Shown: positions 16,328 to 25,142, counted from the first letter of the stretch. The stretch is 64,000 bases of DNA from Streptomyces sp. SID12488 (GCF_010548275.1 NZ_JAAGLT010000020.1:1-64000); one strand, 5' to 3'. Notes: generated by a model not told the origin, from the sequence alone. Program-made: numbers and translations.

Positions 16328-18697
16328 ATGAAACAAGTCGCCGCCGCGGTGATCATCGATGCCCGAGGCATGGTGACGGGATGGAGCGAGGGTGCCCGGC
16401 GGTTGACGGGGCACGCGGCCGAGGCCGTCGTGGGACGCCCGGCCGCCGAACTCCTCGCCGAGGACCCGCCGCCGACGGCGATGACGGATGCGGCCTGCGT
16501 GGTCGCACTCCGCCACCGGGACGGCCACCGCGTCGAACTCACCGTCAGCGCGTGCGCCGTCCTGGGCGAGGACGGCGAGGCGCGAGGATTCGTGGTCACC
16601 GCCATCCCCGAACCGGCGGAGCCCGGGCCGCGGACGGTCGCACAGGGGCCCACCTCGCTGGAACGGGCCATCCGGCAGGCCTCCGTGTCGATGTCCGCCT
16701 TCGACACGAACCAGCGCTACACGTGGCTCAACGACGCGGCCTGCGACCTGATGGGGGTCGAGGAAGAGGCCCTGATCGGGCAGTTCTACGGGGACGCGAA
16801 CATCGTGCCCGACGACCGGATCAACCAGGGCTTCCTGCTCAACCTGCGCGAGGTCACCCGTACGGGTGCCCCCGTCCGCTACGAGACCTTCGGCAAGGAC
16901 GCGGACGACGGCCGGGAACACGCCTGGAGCCTCGAGATGTGGCCGGTGCGCGACGACCTGGGCGCCGTTGTCTCGGTGGGCATCGCCGCGTTCGACAGCA
17001 GTGAACAGCACTGGGCGCGGCGGCGGCTCGCCCTGCTCAACGAGGCGGCCGCAGGCATCGGGACCACCCTGGACGTCGTCCGCACCGCCGAGGAACTCGT
17101 CGAACTCGTCGTGCCCCGGTTCGCCGACTTCGTCAGCGTCGACCTGCTCGACTGGGTGCTCGGCGCGGACGAACCCACGCCCGCACAGGCCGACGAGGTC
17201 GTACTGCACCGGGTCGCCCACGGTTCCGTCACCGAGGGCACGCCCGAGGCCGTCATTCCGCTGGGTGCGAAGGACACCTACCCGCCGTTCACCCCGCCCG
17301 TGCGGGCGATCGCGGAGGGCCGGGCGGTGCTCGGGCGGGCCGGCGAGCGGGCGTTCGACGAGTGGGTGGCGGAGCGCAACGCCCGCGAACCAGTCGGCCG
17401 TCCGTACCGCAAGGGCGTCCACTCCATGGTCACCGTGCCGCTGCGGGCCCGCGGCACCACGCTGGGCGTCGCGGTCTTCCTGCGCATCGGCCGCCCCGAC
17501 CCCTACACCGAGGACGATGTGGTCCTCGCCGAGGAACTGACCAGCCGCGCCGCCATCTGCGTCGACAACGCCCGCCGGTTCGCCCGTGAACGCACGACCG
17601 CGCTGGCTCTCCAGCACAGCCTGCTGCCCCGGGGACTGCCCGGACAGGCGGCCGTCGAGGTCGCCCACCGCTATCTGCCCTGCGGATCGGTGGCCGGCAT
17701 CGGTGGCGACTGGTTCGACGTCATCCCGCTGTCCGGCAGTCGGGTCGCTCTCTGCGTCGGCGACGTCGTCGGGCACGGCATCCAGTCCTCCGCGACCATG
17801 GGACGGCTCCGTACGGCCGTACGGACCCTCGCGGACGTCGATCTTCCTCCGGACGAACTCCTCACCCACCTCGACGACCTGGTCACCCACCTCGCCGACG
17901 AGGAGGACGGTGCCGATGTCGCCGAACTGGGCGCCACCTGCCTCTACGCCGTCTACGACCCGGTCTCGCGCCGGCTCACCCTCGCCTCCGCCGGACACCC
18001 GCCACCGGTCGTCGTACCGCCCGGCGGCGTCGCCGAGCTGATCGAGGTGGCGGCGGGCCCGCCGCTCGGCGTCGGCGGCCTGCCCTTCGAGGCGACCGAG
18101 CTGAAACTGCCCGAGGGCTCACTCCTCGCCCTCTACACCGACGGGCTGATCGAGGACCGCGACCGGGACATCGACCACGCCACCGCCGAACTCTGCCGCG
18201 CGCTGAACCTGCCCGACGCGTCGCTCGACGCCGTGTGCGACGCGGTGCTCAAGGCCGTACTGCCCGAGCAGCCCGGCGACGACGTGGCCCTGCTGCTCGC
18301 CCGTACGCGCGCGCTGGGCGCCGGGCGGGTGGCCGCCTGGGACGTTCCGCCGGATCCCGCGCACGTGGCCGTCACCCGCCAGGCCGCCATGGAACAACTG
18401 GCCGCCTGGGGACTGGAGGAGGAGGCCTTCGTCACCGAACTCGTCGTCAGTGAACTGGTCACCAACGCCATCCGGTACGGCGAACCGCCCATCCAGCTCC
18501 GGCTGATCCGCGACCGCGCGCTCATCGTCGAGGTCTCCGACGGCAGCTCCACCTCACCGCACCTGCGCCGCGCGCACGTGTACGACGAGGGCGGCCGTGG
18601 CCTGCTGCTCGTCGCCCAGCTCACCCAGCGCTGGGGCAGCCGCCAGACGGGTACGGGCAAGACGATCTGGGCGGAGCAGCCGCTGCCGGCGGAGTGA
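16328..18697 (+). CDS. SpoIIE-type serine phosphatase with PAS, GAF and ATPase domains
   Basis: A 789-residue regulatory protein of a kind abundant in Streptomyces. Order: PAS (about 5-100), second PAS (about 112-225; SAFDTNQRYTWLNDAACDLMG), GAF (about 235-425), PP2C/SpoIIE phosphatase (about 450-650; GGDWFDVIPLSGSRVALCVG with the metal Asp, DVVGHGIQSSATMGRLR, ALYTDGLIEDRDRDID), and a C-terminal RsbW-like ATPase (about 665-785; VTELVVSELVTNAIRYG, an intact N box, and GGRGLLLVAQLTQRWG). It probably dephosphorylates anti-sigma antagonists in response to a ligand and may also act as an anti-sigma kinase. A sigma factor of the right group is at 3363, but a direct link is not shown. Confidence 0.92.
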   Translation: MKQVAAAVIIDARGMVTGWSEGARRLTGHAAEAVVGRPAAELLAEDPPPTAMTDAACVVALRHRDGHRVELTVSACAVLGEDGEARGFVVTAIPEPAEPGPRTVAQGPTSLERAIRQASVSMSAFDTNQRYTWLNDAACDLMGVEEEALIGQFYGDANIVPDDRINQGFLLNLREVTRTGAPVRYETFGKDADDGREHAWSLEMWPVRDDLGAVVSVGIAAFDSSEQHWARRRLALLNEAAAGIGTTLDVVRTAEELVELVVPRFADFVSVDLLDWVLGADEPTPAQADEVVLHRVAHGSVTEGTPEAVIPLGAKDTYPPFTPPVRAIAEGRAVLGRAGERAFDEWVAERNAREPVGRPYRKGVHSMVTVPLRARGTTLGVAVFLRIGRPDPYTEDDVVLAEELTSRAAICVDNARRFARERTTALALQHSLLPRGLPGQAAVEVAHRYLPCGSVAGIGGDWFDVIPLSGSRVALCVGDVVGHGIQSSATMGRLRTAVRTLADVDLPPDELLTHLDDLVTHLADEEDGADVAELGATCLYAVYDPVSRRLTLASAGHPPPVVVPPGGVAELIEVAAGPPLGVGGLPFEATELKLPEGSLLALYTDGLIEDRDRDIDHATAELCRALNLPDASLDAVCDAVLKAVLPEQPGDDVALLLARTRALGAGRVAAWDVPPDPAHVAVTRQAAMEQLAAWGLEEEAFVTELVVSELVTNAIRYGEPPIQLRLIRDRALIVEVSDGSSTSPHLRRAHVYDEGGRGLLLVAQLTQRWGSRQTGTGKTIWAEQPLPAE

Positions 18698-18727
18698 TCC
18701 GGACGACCGGACCGGTTCAGCGACCGG

Positions 18728-19162
18728 TCACTGGAAGTCGCACCCGGGGTTCGGCGCGTCCTCAGAGAAGGGCGAGCCGTGCGGCAGCACGTACAGGACG
18801 TCGAGTACGACGGGTGTGCTGCCGAGATTGCGGCCGATGTGGATGTTCCCGGGGCCGGCCGGCTCGCTGATGGCGCTGCCCTGCGGATACAAGCCGTCGG
18901 ACTCGCAGGTGGAGTCGAAGTGGCTGAGGGTGCCCTGCTTGACGAGGCCGTAGAGGGGACCGTCGTGGTAGTGCCAGCCGGTGGCCTGGCCTGCGGGGAT
19001 GGTGATCTCCCGCAGGGTGTAGTCGGTGTCGCCGATGGTGGTCCGGGCGAGTATTCGGCCCGACACTCCCGGCCCGGGCGGCGTCGCGTGGGCCGTGCCG
19101 CAGGCGAGGACCGCGGTGACCGTGACGGCTCCGGCCGTGGCGGTGCGAAGCAGGTTGCGCAT
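18728..19162 (-). CDS. Secreted cupin-domain protein
   Basis: A 144-residue protein with a signal peptide (about residues 1-26, ending GTAHATPPG) followed by one cupin barrel. Metal-binding motif 1 is GWHYHDGPLYGLVKQG, and the second motif region is PGNIHIGRNLG. Two Cys in the mature part (STCESDG and PGCDFQ) could form a disulfide. Single-domain exported cupins are mostly of unknown function. The ATG at 19162 follows GAGGGG. Confidence 0.82.
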   Translation of the reverse strand: MRNLLRTATAGAVTVTAVLACGTAHATPPGPGVSGRILARTTIGDTDYTLREITIPAGQATGWHYHDGPLYGLVKQGTLSHFDSTCESDGLYPQGSAISEPAGPGNIHIGRNLGSTPVVLDVLYVLPHGSPFSEDAPNPGCDFQ

Positions 19163-19285
19163 GGTGGGGGTCCCCTCGACGGCGAGAGCGTGAGCGTGTT
19201 CTGAGCAGGTCAACGTGATTTTAGGGGGCGCGGTGGGCGGCGGAAAGAGGAGCAGCCATCGGCTCCGGGTGGCTCGGGGCGGGGT

Positions 19286-20770
19286 TCAGGCTCGCTCGGC
19301 CACTGCCTCGGCCAGGATCTCCGTGTCCGCCGTGCCGTCTGTTTCCGGCCGGGGCCGGTGCGGAACGCCCAGCGCGCACACCGCGCCCGCGAACACCACG
19401 ACCACGCCGACCCACACCGCCGGGTGCAGCCCGTCCACGAACCGCTGCGGTGACCCCGTACCGCCGTGCGCCACGAACACCGTGCTCAGTACGGCGATGC
19501 CGAGCGCCCCGCCGATCTCCCGCACGGTGGTGTTGGCGCCGGACGCCTTGCCCGCGTGCTCGCGACTGACCGAGCCCAGCACGACCGCCGCCGTCGGCGC
19601 GAACACGAAGCCCATGCCGATACCGGCCACGATCATCGGACCGGCCAGGGACGAGTACGCGGTGTCGGTGTCCGCGACCAGGTTGATCCAGCCGAGCCCG
19701 ACGCCCTGGAGGAAGAGGCCCAGCGCCATCAGCCGGCCGCCGCCCACCTTGTCGGTGAGTAGGCCCGCCACGGGCGCGACGAACATCGGCATCAGCGTCC
19801 AGGCCAGCGTGCGGACCCCGGCCTCAAGCGGTGAGCGCGGCGGCACGATCTGGAGGTACTGGGCGAGCAGGAAGAGGGACCCGAAGACACCGAAGTACAT
19901 GGCTGCCGAGACGAAGTTGGTGAGGGTGAACGCCCGCACCTTGTAGAAGGACAGCGGCAGCATCGGCTGCGGGACCCGGGCCTCCCAGGTGACGAACACG
20001 GCCAGCAGCACCGCGCTCGCGGCGAACGCGCCGAGGACCTCGGCCGAAGTCCAGCCGTCCGTCTCGCCGTTGACGATGCCCCACACCAGTGCGAACAGGC
20101 CGGCGGCGGCCAGCACCATGCCGACCAGGTCGAGACCGGCTCCCGACAGTCTGCTCTCGCGGAGCGTCAGCAGGATCAGCGGCACGGCGACGATGCCCAC
20201 CGGAACGTTGATCCAGAAGATCCACCGCCAGTCCAACCCCTCGACCACCGCACCGCCCACCACGGGGCCCATCGCGACGGCCAGGCCGCTCACACCCGAC
20301 CACAGGCCGAGCGCCGGCCCGCGCAGCCGATCCGGCACGGCCTGCGAGAGCAGGGTCAGCGACAGCGGCATCACGGCCGCGGCGCCGAAACCCTGCACGG
20401 CACGGAACGTGATCAGCTGCGCGCTGCTGTCGGCGAGACCACAGCCGACCGAGGCCAGCGTGAAGACGACGACGCCGACCACGAAGACCGTGCGTCTGCC
20501 GAACCGGTCACCGAGCGCGGCCCCCGTCATCAGCAGACAGGCGAAACTGAGGACGTACGCGTTGACGAACCACTGGAGCTGCTGGGTGTTCGCCTCCAGG
20601 TCGACGGCCAGCGTGTGCAGGGCGGTCGAGACGACCAGGTTGTCGAGCGCGACCATGAACATGGGCACGCTGCACGCGACGATCGTGACCCACAGAGGCA
20701 CACGCCGGTCCGTGACCGGCGGCGCGACGGCCGTGTCCTGCACGACCGGATTCTCATCGGACAGAGTCAT
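19286..20770 (-). CDS. MFS transporter, DHA2 (14-TM drug/proton antiporter)
   Basis: A 494-residue EmrB/QacA-type exporter. It shows the family motifs DNLVVSTALHTLA in TM1, GDRFGRRTVFVVGV (motif A) after TM2, RAVQGFGAAAVMPLSL (motif B) and GPVVGGAVVEGLDWRWIFWI (motif C). About 14 hydrophobic spans can be counted. It likely exports toxic compounds. It is downstream of the DUF3291 gene on the same strand, separated by a short tandem repeat, and the MerR regulator at 21421 is the likely controller. Confidence 0.92.
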   Translation of the reverse strand: MTLSDENPVVQDTAVAPPVTDRRVPLWVTIVACSVPMFMVALDNLVVSTALHTLAVDLEANTQQLQWFVNAYVLSFACLLMTGAALGDRFGRRTVFVVGVVVFTLASVGCGLADSSAQLITFRAVQGFGAAAVMPLSLTLLSQAVPDRLRGPALGLWSGVSGLAVAMGPVVGGAVVEGLDWRWIFWINVPVGIVAVPLILLTLRESRLSGAGLDLVGMVLAAAGLFALVWGIVNGETDGWTSAEVLGAFAASAVLLAVFVTWEARVPQPMLPLSFYKVRAFTLTNFVSAAMYFGVFGSLFLLAQYLQIVPPRSPLEAGVRTLAWTLMPMFVAPVAGLLTDKVGGGRLMALGLFLQGVGLGWINLVADTDTAYSSLAGPMIVAGIGMGFVFAPTAAVVLGSVSREHAGKASGANTTVREIGGALGIAVLSTVFVAHGGTGSPQRFVDGLHPAVWVGVVVVFAGAVCALGVPHRPRPETDGTADTEILAEAVAERA

Positions 20771-20800
20771 GGCGGGGGAGTCTCCTCGGGCAGTGGATGG

Positions 20801-20848
20801 GCCAGTGAGCCAGTGAGCCAGTGAGCCAGTGAGCCAGTGAGCCAGTGG
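20801..20848. repeat. 8-bp tandem repeat (GCCAGTGA), six copies
   Basis: Five perfect copies of GCCAGTGA followed by one with a final G fill 48 bp, starting 31 bp upstream of the MFS start codon. The spot is between the DUF3291 stop and the MFS start on the minus strand, where copy-number change would alter promoter or leader spacing. Confidence 0.9.
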
Positions 20849-20888
20849 TCCGACGGTGCGGCGGAGCGGCAGAAGAGGCCGGGCGCGG

Positions 20889-21311
20889 TCAACCGGTCGG
20901 TGAGCCGCCGTCGGCGTCCGCGCGCTCCTGGGCGGCCAGCCGGTCGCGCGTGTCCGACCAGTCGATGGGCAGGCCCGCCGCCGGCGCCTCCCAGAAGGTG
21001 AAGACCGATCGGCTCATCGTGGAGCGCAGGCCGGTCATGACCGACTTGTGGGGCTCGGCCCTTGCGTACGAGTAGAGGGCCTGCTTGTCCTCCCAGGCCG
21101 ACAGCGTCCAGAACGTTCGCTTCAGTGGCTCGGCGATCAGCGAGGCGCCGTACGCGCCGGGCGCGCTCTTCACCTGCTTCCACGCGGCGAGGGAACGCAG
21201 GAAGAAGCGGGGGACGTCGCGCAGGGAGCGGACTTCCAGGCGGGAGGCCATGACGAACGCCGTCGCGTCCGGAGCGGGCTCGTTGACAGTGGTCCAGGGC
21301 AGGGTGGGCAT
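20889..21311 (-). CDS. DUF3291 / monooxygenase-like ferredoxin-fold protein
   Basis: A 140-residue protein of the dimeric alpha/beta-barrel type (ABM/DUF3291). Features: ASRLEVRSLRDVPRFFLRSL, SAPGAYGASLIAEPLKRTF, WTLSAWEDKQALYSYARAEP. Relatives act as small monooxygenases, heme-degrading enzymes or binding proteins; no cofactor is needed in several. It is divergent from the MerR gene, whose operator overlaps the shared promoter, and lies upstream of the MFS exporter, suggesting one detoxification unit. Confidence 0.78.
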   Translation of the reverse strand: MPTLPWTTVNEPAPDATAFVMASRLEVRSLRDVPRFFLRSLAAWKQVKSAPGAYGASLIAEPLKRTFWTLSAWEDKQALYSYARAEPHKSVMTGLRSTMSRSVFTFWEAPAAGLPIDWSDTRDRLAAQERADADGGSPTG

Positions 21312-21355
21312 AGCTGTGGCCTTCTTCTGAGAGGCAGGGCGGAGCAGAGGCCTTA

Positions 21356-21398
21356 TTGGATACCTCTACTATCCATGTTAGACAGTGGAGGTATCCAA
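21356..21398. promoter_or_regulatory. Inverted repeat operator between DUF3291 and merR genes
   Basis: TTGGATACCTCTAC (21356-21369) and GTGGAGGTATCCAA (21385-21398) are inverted repeats with one mismatch and a 15-bp gap. They lie between the divergent start codons. The long arms fit a MerR-type dimer site on a bidirectional promoter. Confidence 0.8.
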
Positions 21399-21420
21399 TG
21401 ACCAGAGCGGAGCCCGACCG

Positions 21421-22059
21421 ATGCGTATGTCCGAGCTGAGCCGCCGCAGTGGTGTCTCTGTCACGACGATCAAGTACTACCTCCGCGAAGGTCTCCTCCC
21501 GGCCGGCCGCCAACTGTCGGCGACGCAGGCCGAGTACGACGAGAACCACCTGCGCAGACTCCGGCTGATCCGCGTGCTGATCGGCGTACGCGGCCTGTCC
21601 GTCAGTACCACCCGTGAGGTGCTGGGCGCGCTCGCCGGGCACACCGCCGACACCCATCGCCTCCTGGGGCTCACACTCGGGGCGATCCGGCTGGCCGACG
21701 AGGCCGAGACGGACTCCCCGGAACCGGCCGAAGTGGACGCGCTGATCGAGGAGTTGGGCTGGGACGTGCACAAGTCCGCCCCCGCCCGTGTCACCCTGGC
21801 CGACACCCTCGCCTCACTGCGCACCCTGGGCTCACCGCTGGACCGGCGGGCGCTCCTGTCGTACGCCCGGCTGGCCGAGGAGACGGCGGTCCTCGACCTC
21901 GATCAACTGGACGGAATCGAGGCCCCGTTGGAGGTCGCCGAGCGCGCGCTCCTGATCACCGTCCTCCTGGAGCCCGCCCTCATGGCGCTGCGGCGCATGG
22001 CCCAGCAGAACGAGTCGGCTCGGCGGTACGCGGACGGGGCGGACCGGGCGGCCGACTGA
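21421..22059 (+). CDS. MerR family transcriptional regulator
   Basis: A 212-residue regulator. The N-terminal MerR winged helix is MSELSRRSGVSVTTIKYYLR with EGLLPAGRQLSATQAEYDE and RLRLIRVLIGVRGLSV. The remainder is helical, as in the TipAL/SCO-type MerR proteins that sense small drugs. There is no Cys-rich metal site. The ATG at 21421 follows GGAG; an upstream in-frame GTG at 21385 lies inside the right operator arm and was rejected. It probably controls itself, the divergent DUF3291 gene and the MFS exporter. Confidence 0.9.
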   Translation: MRMSELSRRSGVSVTTIKYYLREGLLPAGRQLSATQAEYDENHLRRLRLIRVLIGVRGLSVSTTREVLGALAGHTADTHRLLGLTLGAIRLADEAETDSPEPAEVDALIEELGWDVHKSAPARVTLADTLASLRTLGSPLDRRALLSYARLAEETAVLDLDQLDGIEAPLEVAERALLITVLLEPALMALRRMAQQNESARRYADGADRAAD

Positions 22060-22179
22060 CCCGGCACGACGGCCGCGCTCCTCGGCTGGGCAGGCCGCCA
22101 GGCCATTGACCGTCGGGCGGTACCAGAGGGGCGTCGCATCCAGCTCGAAACCGCGGGCGGCAGAGAACGACCCGTCAGT

Positions 22180-22300
22180 CACGGCAGCTGTAGTTCGTGA
22201 CTCGTGGGGTCCTGATCATGTTGTGGTTGCCGCGGTGATCTTGTTCCGGCGACGGTAGGCGGTCGCCTGGTGCTGGTGATGGCGGCGCGACCTCGACCAG
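22180..22300 (-). mobile_element. Left IS701-like end (3' fragment of a transposase gene)
   Basis: Read on the minus strand this fragment repeats the 3' end of the transposase gene at 28108-28698, including the stop region and the outer end sequence. Homology stops abruptly at 22300, so only the tail of this IS copy is left. Confidence 0.8.
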
Positions 22301-22368
22301 GGAGGCGGCCGGCAGCAGACGAGTCGGGCTGTACGCCGGATTTGCCGTCTCACCCGCTAACCCGTTCC

Positions 22369-22399
22369 TTACAGTCTGTAAAGTAACTTACAGATGTAA
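22369..22399. promoter_or_regulatory. Two adjacent TTACA-n-TGTAA operators
   Basis: TTACAGTCTGTAA (22369-22381) and TTACAGATGTAA (22388-22399) are two palindromes of the same half-site, offset by 19 bp, just upstream of the ribosome-binding site of the gene at 22427. The TetR at 23593 is the probable ligand-responsive repressor. The stretch is markedly A/T-rich against the background. Confidence 0.75.
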
Positions 22400-22426
22400 A
22401 GTAAGTCGAACGAAAGGGAGGCCATC

Positions 22427-23479
22427 GTGCCGATCGTCAAGCACGTACACCCCCGGGGGCACTTCCTCCAGATGCTCTCGGGCGCTCACCAGCCCACCGT
22501 CGAGGACGTTCTGTCGGACCGGTCGTATTACGGCCTGCCCCCGGGGGCGACGTTCGTCTACGGTCGTCTCGACGACGAACAGGGCGAGATCTACGAGGTG
22601 TGCCGCAGCGTCAACCGCAACTCTCACCAGGCCGACGGCCTCGGGGGAGGCGTCCCACGGCTGTTGCTCTTCCAGTCCACGCTCATCGACGACACGACCC
22701 TGCGCTACGACATGGAGCGCATGCAGGCGGCGGCGTCCGCCGAGGGCGCCGTCGGCGTCCGGGAGGGCGAGGAGGCGGTCTGGCGGCAGGCCGCCGGCGT
22801 TCCTGGGCGGCCCTTCGAAGTCCGGTACGGACTCGATTCCTTCACCTGGCGCGAGGAGGGTCTGTTCGAGCTCACCGGCACCCCGATCAACCCTGGCCTG
22901 CACTGGTACCTGCCCGGTCGTGACTACGGCACCTACTACGTCTCCCAGTTCGTGGAGGTGACAGGAATCGTGCTCGGACGCCCGGTGCGCGGGATGCTCG
23001 CCTTCGACCAGGTCTACATGCACGAGGAGGGCACCCTCTACAGGGACAAGGACCTGGTCATGGAGAACGAGGGCCACCTGCTCTGGTACACCTGGGCCAC
23101 ACGGTACAAGGACGGCTCCTTCGAGGGCGGGCACTTCATCGTGGGCCACGACCGGCTGGGATTCGGTGTGGTCACCGACGGCAAGCAGGTCCTGGCGACA
23201 CAGGACGTCGATGTCCGCGTCTACCAGCAGGACGGCACCCCGTTTGCCGAGCAGATCGCGCTGAATGTCGACGGGCAGCAGTGGGAGTTCCTCCGTCATC
23301 CGAAGGGCAGCATGCCTGACATGGTGGAGCACGGGCAGCCGCCGACCCCGCAGCAGGAGGGCAGGTTCCGCCGCGTCGGCGACACCCGTGAACCTGCGAC
23401 CTGGTTCGCCTGGGGCGAGACCGAACCCAAGCACGGCGCCTTCCGCGGCGACCCGGTGTCCAAGAGCCCGCTGGCCTGA
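22427..23479 (+). CDS. Protein of unknown function (lipocalin/hydratase-like fold suspected)
   Basis: A 350-residue soluble protein, GTG start after AAGGGAGG. It is rich in aromatic beta-strands: YYVSQFVEVTGIVLGRPVRG, HLLWYTWATRYKDGSFEGGH, RLGFGVVTDGKQVLATQDVD. There is no signal peptide or obvious catalytic motif. The pattern resembles the double-lipocalin carotenoid-hydratase/AttH-like proteins and the DUF7064/7065 group found near steroid and lipid genes in mycobacteria, but this is from memory and weak. It sits behind a double TetR operator and ahead of a TetR gene, within the IS-flanked segment. Confidence 0.7.
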   Translation: MPIVKHVHPRGHFLQMLSGAHQPTVEDVLSDRSYYGLPPGATFVYGRLDDEQGEIYEVCRSVNRNSHQADGLGGGVPRLLLFQSTLIDDTTLRYDMERMQAAASAEGAVGVREGEEAVWRQAAGVPGRPFEVRYGLDSFTWREEGLFELTGTPINPGLHWYLPGRDYGTYYVSQFVEVTGIVLGRPVRGMLAFDQVYMHEEGTLYRDKDLVMENEGHLLWYTWATRYKDGSFEGGHFIVGHDRLGFGVVTDGKQVLATQDVDVRVYQQDGTPFAEQIALNVDGQQWEFLRHPKGSMPDMVEHGQPPTPQQEGRFRRVGDTREPATWFAWGETEPKHGAFRGDPVSKSPLA

Positions 23480-23592
23480 CCGGTGCGGGCGGCCGGGGTT
23501 CCCCGGCCGCCCGCGCTCCTCGCACTGCCGGCGCCGCGTGAAGTCCCTGAACTGGTGCGCAGCTAGACTGCTCCCCGGAATGAGGGTCGATC

Positions 23593-24183
23593 ATGATAAG
23601 GCGGAAAGGCGTCAGCGATATCAGCAAGGAATCGAGAGTTGATCCGCGAGTAACCCGCACCCGGGAACTACTGGTCGACGCCGTGATCCACTTGCTCCAG
23701 AATACGGGCACGGATTCGCGGACCCTTTCGATCAGTGAGATCACCGCCGCGGCGCGTCTCAGCCGACCGACCTTCTACCAGCACTACTCCGGCCCGGAGG
23801 AGTTGATCGCCGAGGCCGTCCAGCGTCGGCTGCAGATGCGTGTTGAACAAGGAATGACGGAGGAGTCCCCGGGCGAGGACGTGCCGTCGACCCTGCTGGA
23901 TCTGCTGCGGGAGCTCAATCGTCATCGCTGGATGTACGGGCGAATCATCCGAGGAGACGGACAATTCGGCCAGGGGCGTCAGGCCGTGGTGGATCATACG
24001 GCTGCATATTTCAGTCAGCTCAGCCACGAGCCGGAGACCCGTCTCTTCCTGGCCGGCGGTCTTCTTGCAGTACTGACGCCCTGGATGCAGTCTCGGGAAC
24101 AGGCGCCGGAAACAGAAGTCGTGGCCGTCGCAGACCGCCTGTGGACACTCATCCGGCGCACCACGGCCACGCCGGAGCAATGA
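23593..24183 (+). CDS. TetR/AcrR family transcriptional regulator
   Basis: A 196-residue regulator with a TetR helix-turn-helix at about residues 20-68 (LSISEITAAARLSRPTFYQH, then YSGPEELIAEAV). The C-terminal domain has no recognised ligand type. Codon use is slightly less GC-extreme than in the neighbours, in keeping with acquired DNA. It is 113 bp downstream of the unknown gene it probably regulates through the TTACA/TGTAA sites. The start is at the ATG 23593; a later start near the VDPRVTRTRE segment cannot be excluded. Confidence 0.85.
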   Translation: MIRRKGVSDISKESRVDPRVTRTRELLVDAVIHLLQNTGTDSRTLSISEITAAARLSRPTFYQHYSGPEELIAEAVQRRLQMRVEQGMTEESPGEDVPSTLLDLLRELNRHRWMYGRIIRGDGQFGQGRQAVVDHTAAYFSQLSHEPETRLFLAGGLLAVLTPWMQSREQAPETEVVAVADRLWTLIRRTTATPEQ

Positions 24184-24233
24184 ATCAGGCCGCCCGACAG
24201 TAGGGGCGCTGTTCCTGGGTCCGGGGCCAGGGC

Positions 24234-25097
24234 GGCACTGTCACGTTGGCTGACCGGTGGGATGATCTCCTGGTTGATCGGCGCCCAGGGAAGGGTCGTC
24301 CGTAGGGAGCGCGTCGCTGCCGTACAAAGGGCACCGGTACCCGGTCGAGGTCATCTCCCCCTGTGTGTGGCTGAACCACCGCTTCCCGCTCAGCTTCCGC
24401 GAGGTCGAGGAGCTCATGCTCGAGCGCGGCGTGAGCGTCTCCTACGAGACGGTGCGCCGCTGGTGCGCCAAGTTCGGGCCGGCCTACGCCAACGTGCTGC
24501 GCCGTCGGCAGCCCCGGCCCGGGGACAGGTGGCACCTGGACGAGTTCTTCGTCAAGATCAACGGGCGGTTGCAGTACCGGTGGGGGGCCGTCGTCCAGAA
24601 CGGCAACGTCCTGGACATCCTGATGCGGAACCGGCGGGACACCGTCGCAGCCAGGCGTTTCTTCCGCAGGCTGATGAAGAGGCCGGGTGCGGTGCCGCGG
24701 GTGGTCGTCACCGACGAGCTCTGCTCCTACGGCGCCGCCCACCGCGAGGTCATGCCCTGCGTCGAGCACCGCCCGTCGACGTACCTGAACAACCGGGCGG
24801 CGAACAGCCATCAGCCGACCCGGCAGCGTGAACGCGCGAAGCAGGGATTCCGCTCCGTGGGCGGGGCCCAGCGGTTCCTGTCCGCGTTCAGCGGTATCTC
24901 GCCCCACTTCCGGCCCCGCCGCCATCTGACGCCCGCCCACGACTACCGAGCCGATATGACCGTCCGCTTCGCCCTCTGGGAGCAGATCACCGGCGTCACC
25001 GCCTTGCCACCGCGGCCTGAGCACAAGGCCGGCTTCCAAGCCCACCCTGCCCCGACGCGCCGTCAGGCAGTCACGCAGCCAACAACGTGACCACGCC
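24234..25097 (+). mobile_element. IS6-family insertion sequence, inactive
   Basis: An approximately 864-bp element holding a single transposase frame. The left end GGCACTGTCACGTTGG starts with the GGCACTGT typical of IS6 elements; the right end, read in reverse, is GGCGTGGTCACGTTGTTGG, an imperfect match. I see no 8-bp target duplication. Start-codon loss and a catalytic-site change in the transposase point to an old, dead copy. Confidence 0.75.
24305..25090 (+). pseudogene. IS6-family transposase, start codon and DDE glutamate lost
   Basis: Family similarity begins at GSASLPYKGHRYPVEV (24305), where intact relatives have a start codon; here the preceding codon is GTA and the frame closes upstream at a TGA. 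The catalytic core is otherwise readable: RWHLDEFFVKINGRLQYRWG (first Asp), RVVVTDELCSYGAAHREVMP (second Asp). The usual NRAENSHQPTR, carrying the catalytic Glu, reads NRAANSHQPTR, so the DDE triad is broken (GCG for GAG). A GTG at 24365 could start a shortened protein, but it would not be catalytically active. Confidence 0.82.
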
Positions 25098-25142
25098 CTC
25101 CCGTTACCTCGTCGAAGGCGCCGGGTGAGGTGACGCTGGGAC

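Noticed and set aside
14849..17998. A 1049-codon open frame on the minus strand
   Set aside because: It runs antisense to the TetR, DoxX, peroxiredoxin and phosphatase genes and has the Arg/Gly/Asp-rich composition of a GC-skewed shadow frame, with no domain.
20801..20848. Tandem repeat as a possible CRISPR
   Set aside because: The unit is 8 bp with no spacers; it is a simple tandem repeat.
21385..21420. GTG start for the MerR gene inside the inverted repeat
   Set aside because: The operator arm occupies this position, and the ATG at 21421 has a correctly spaced GGAG.
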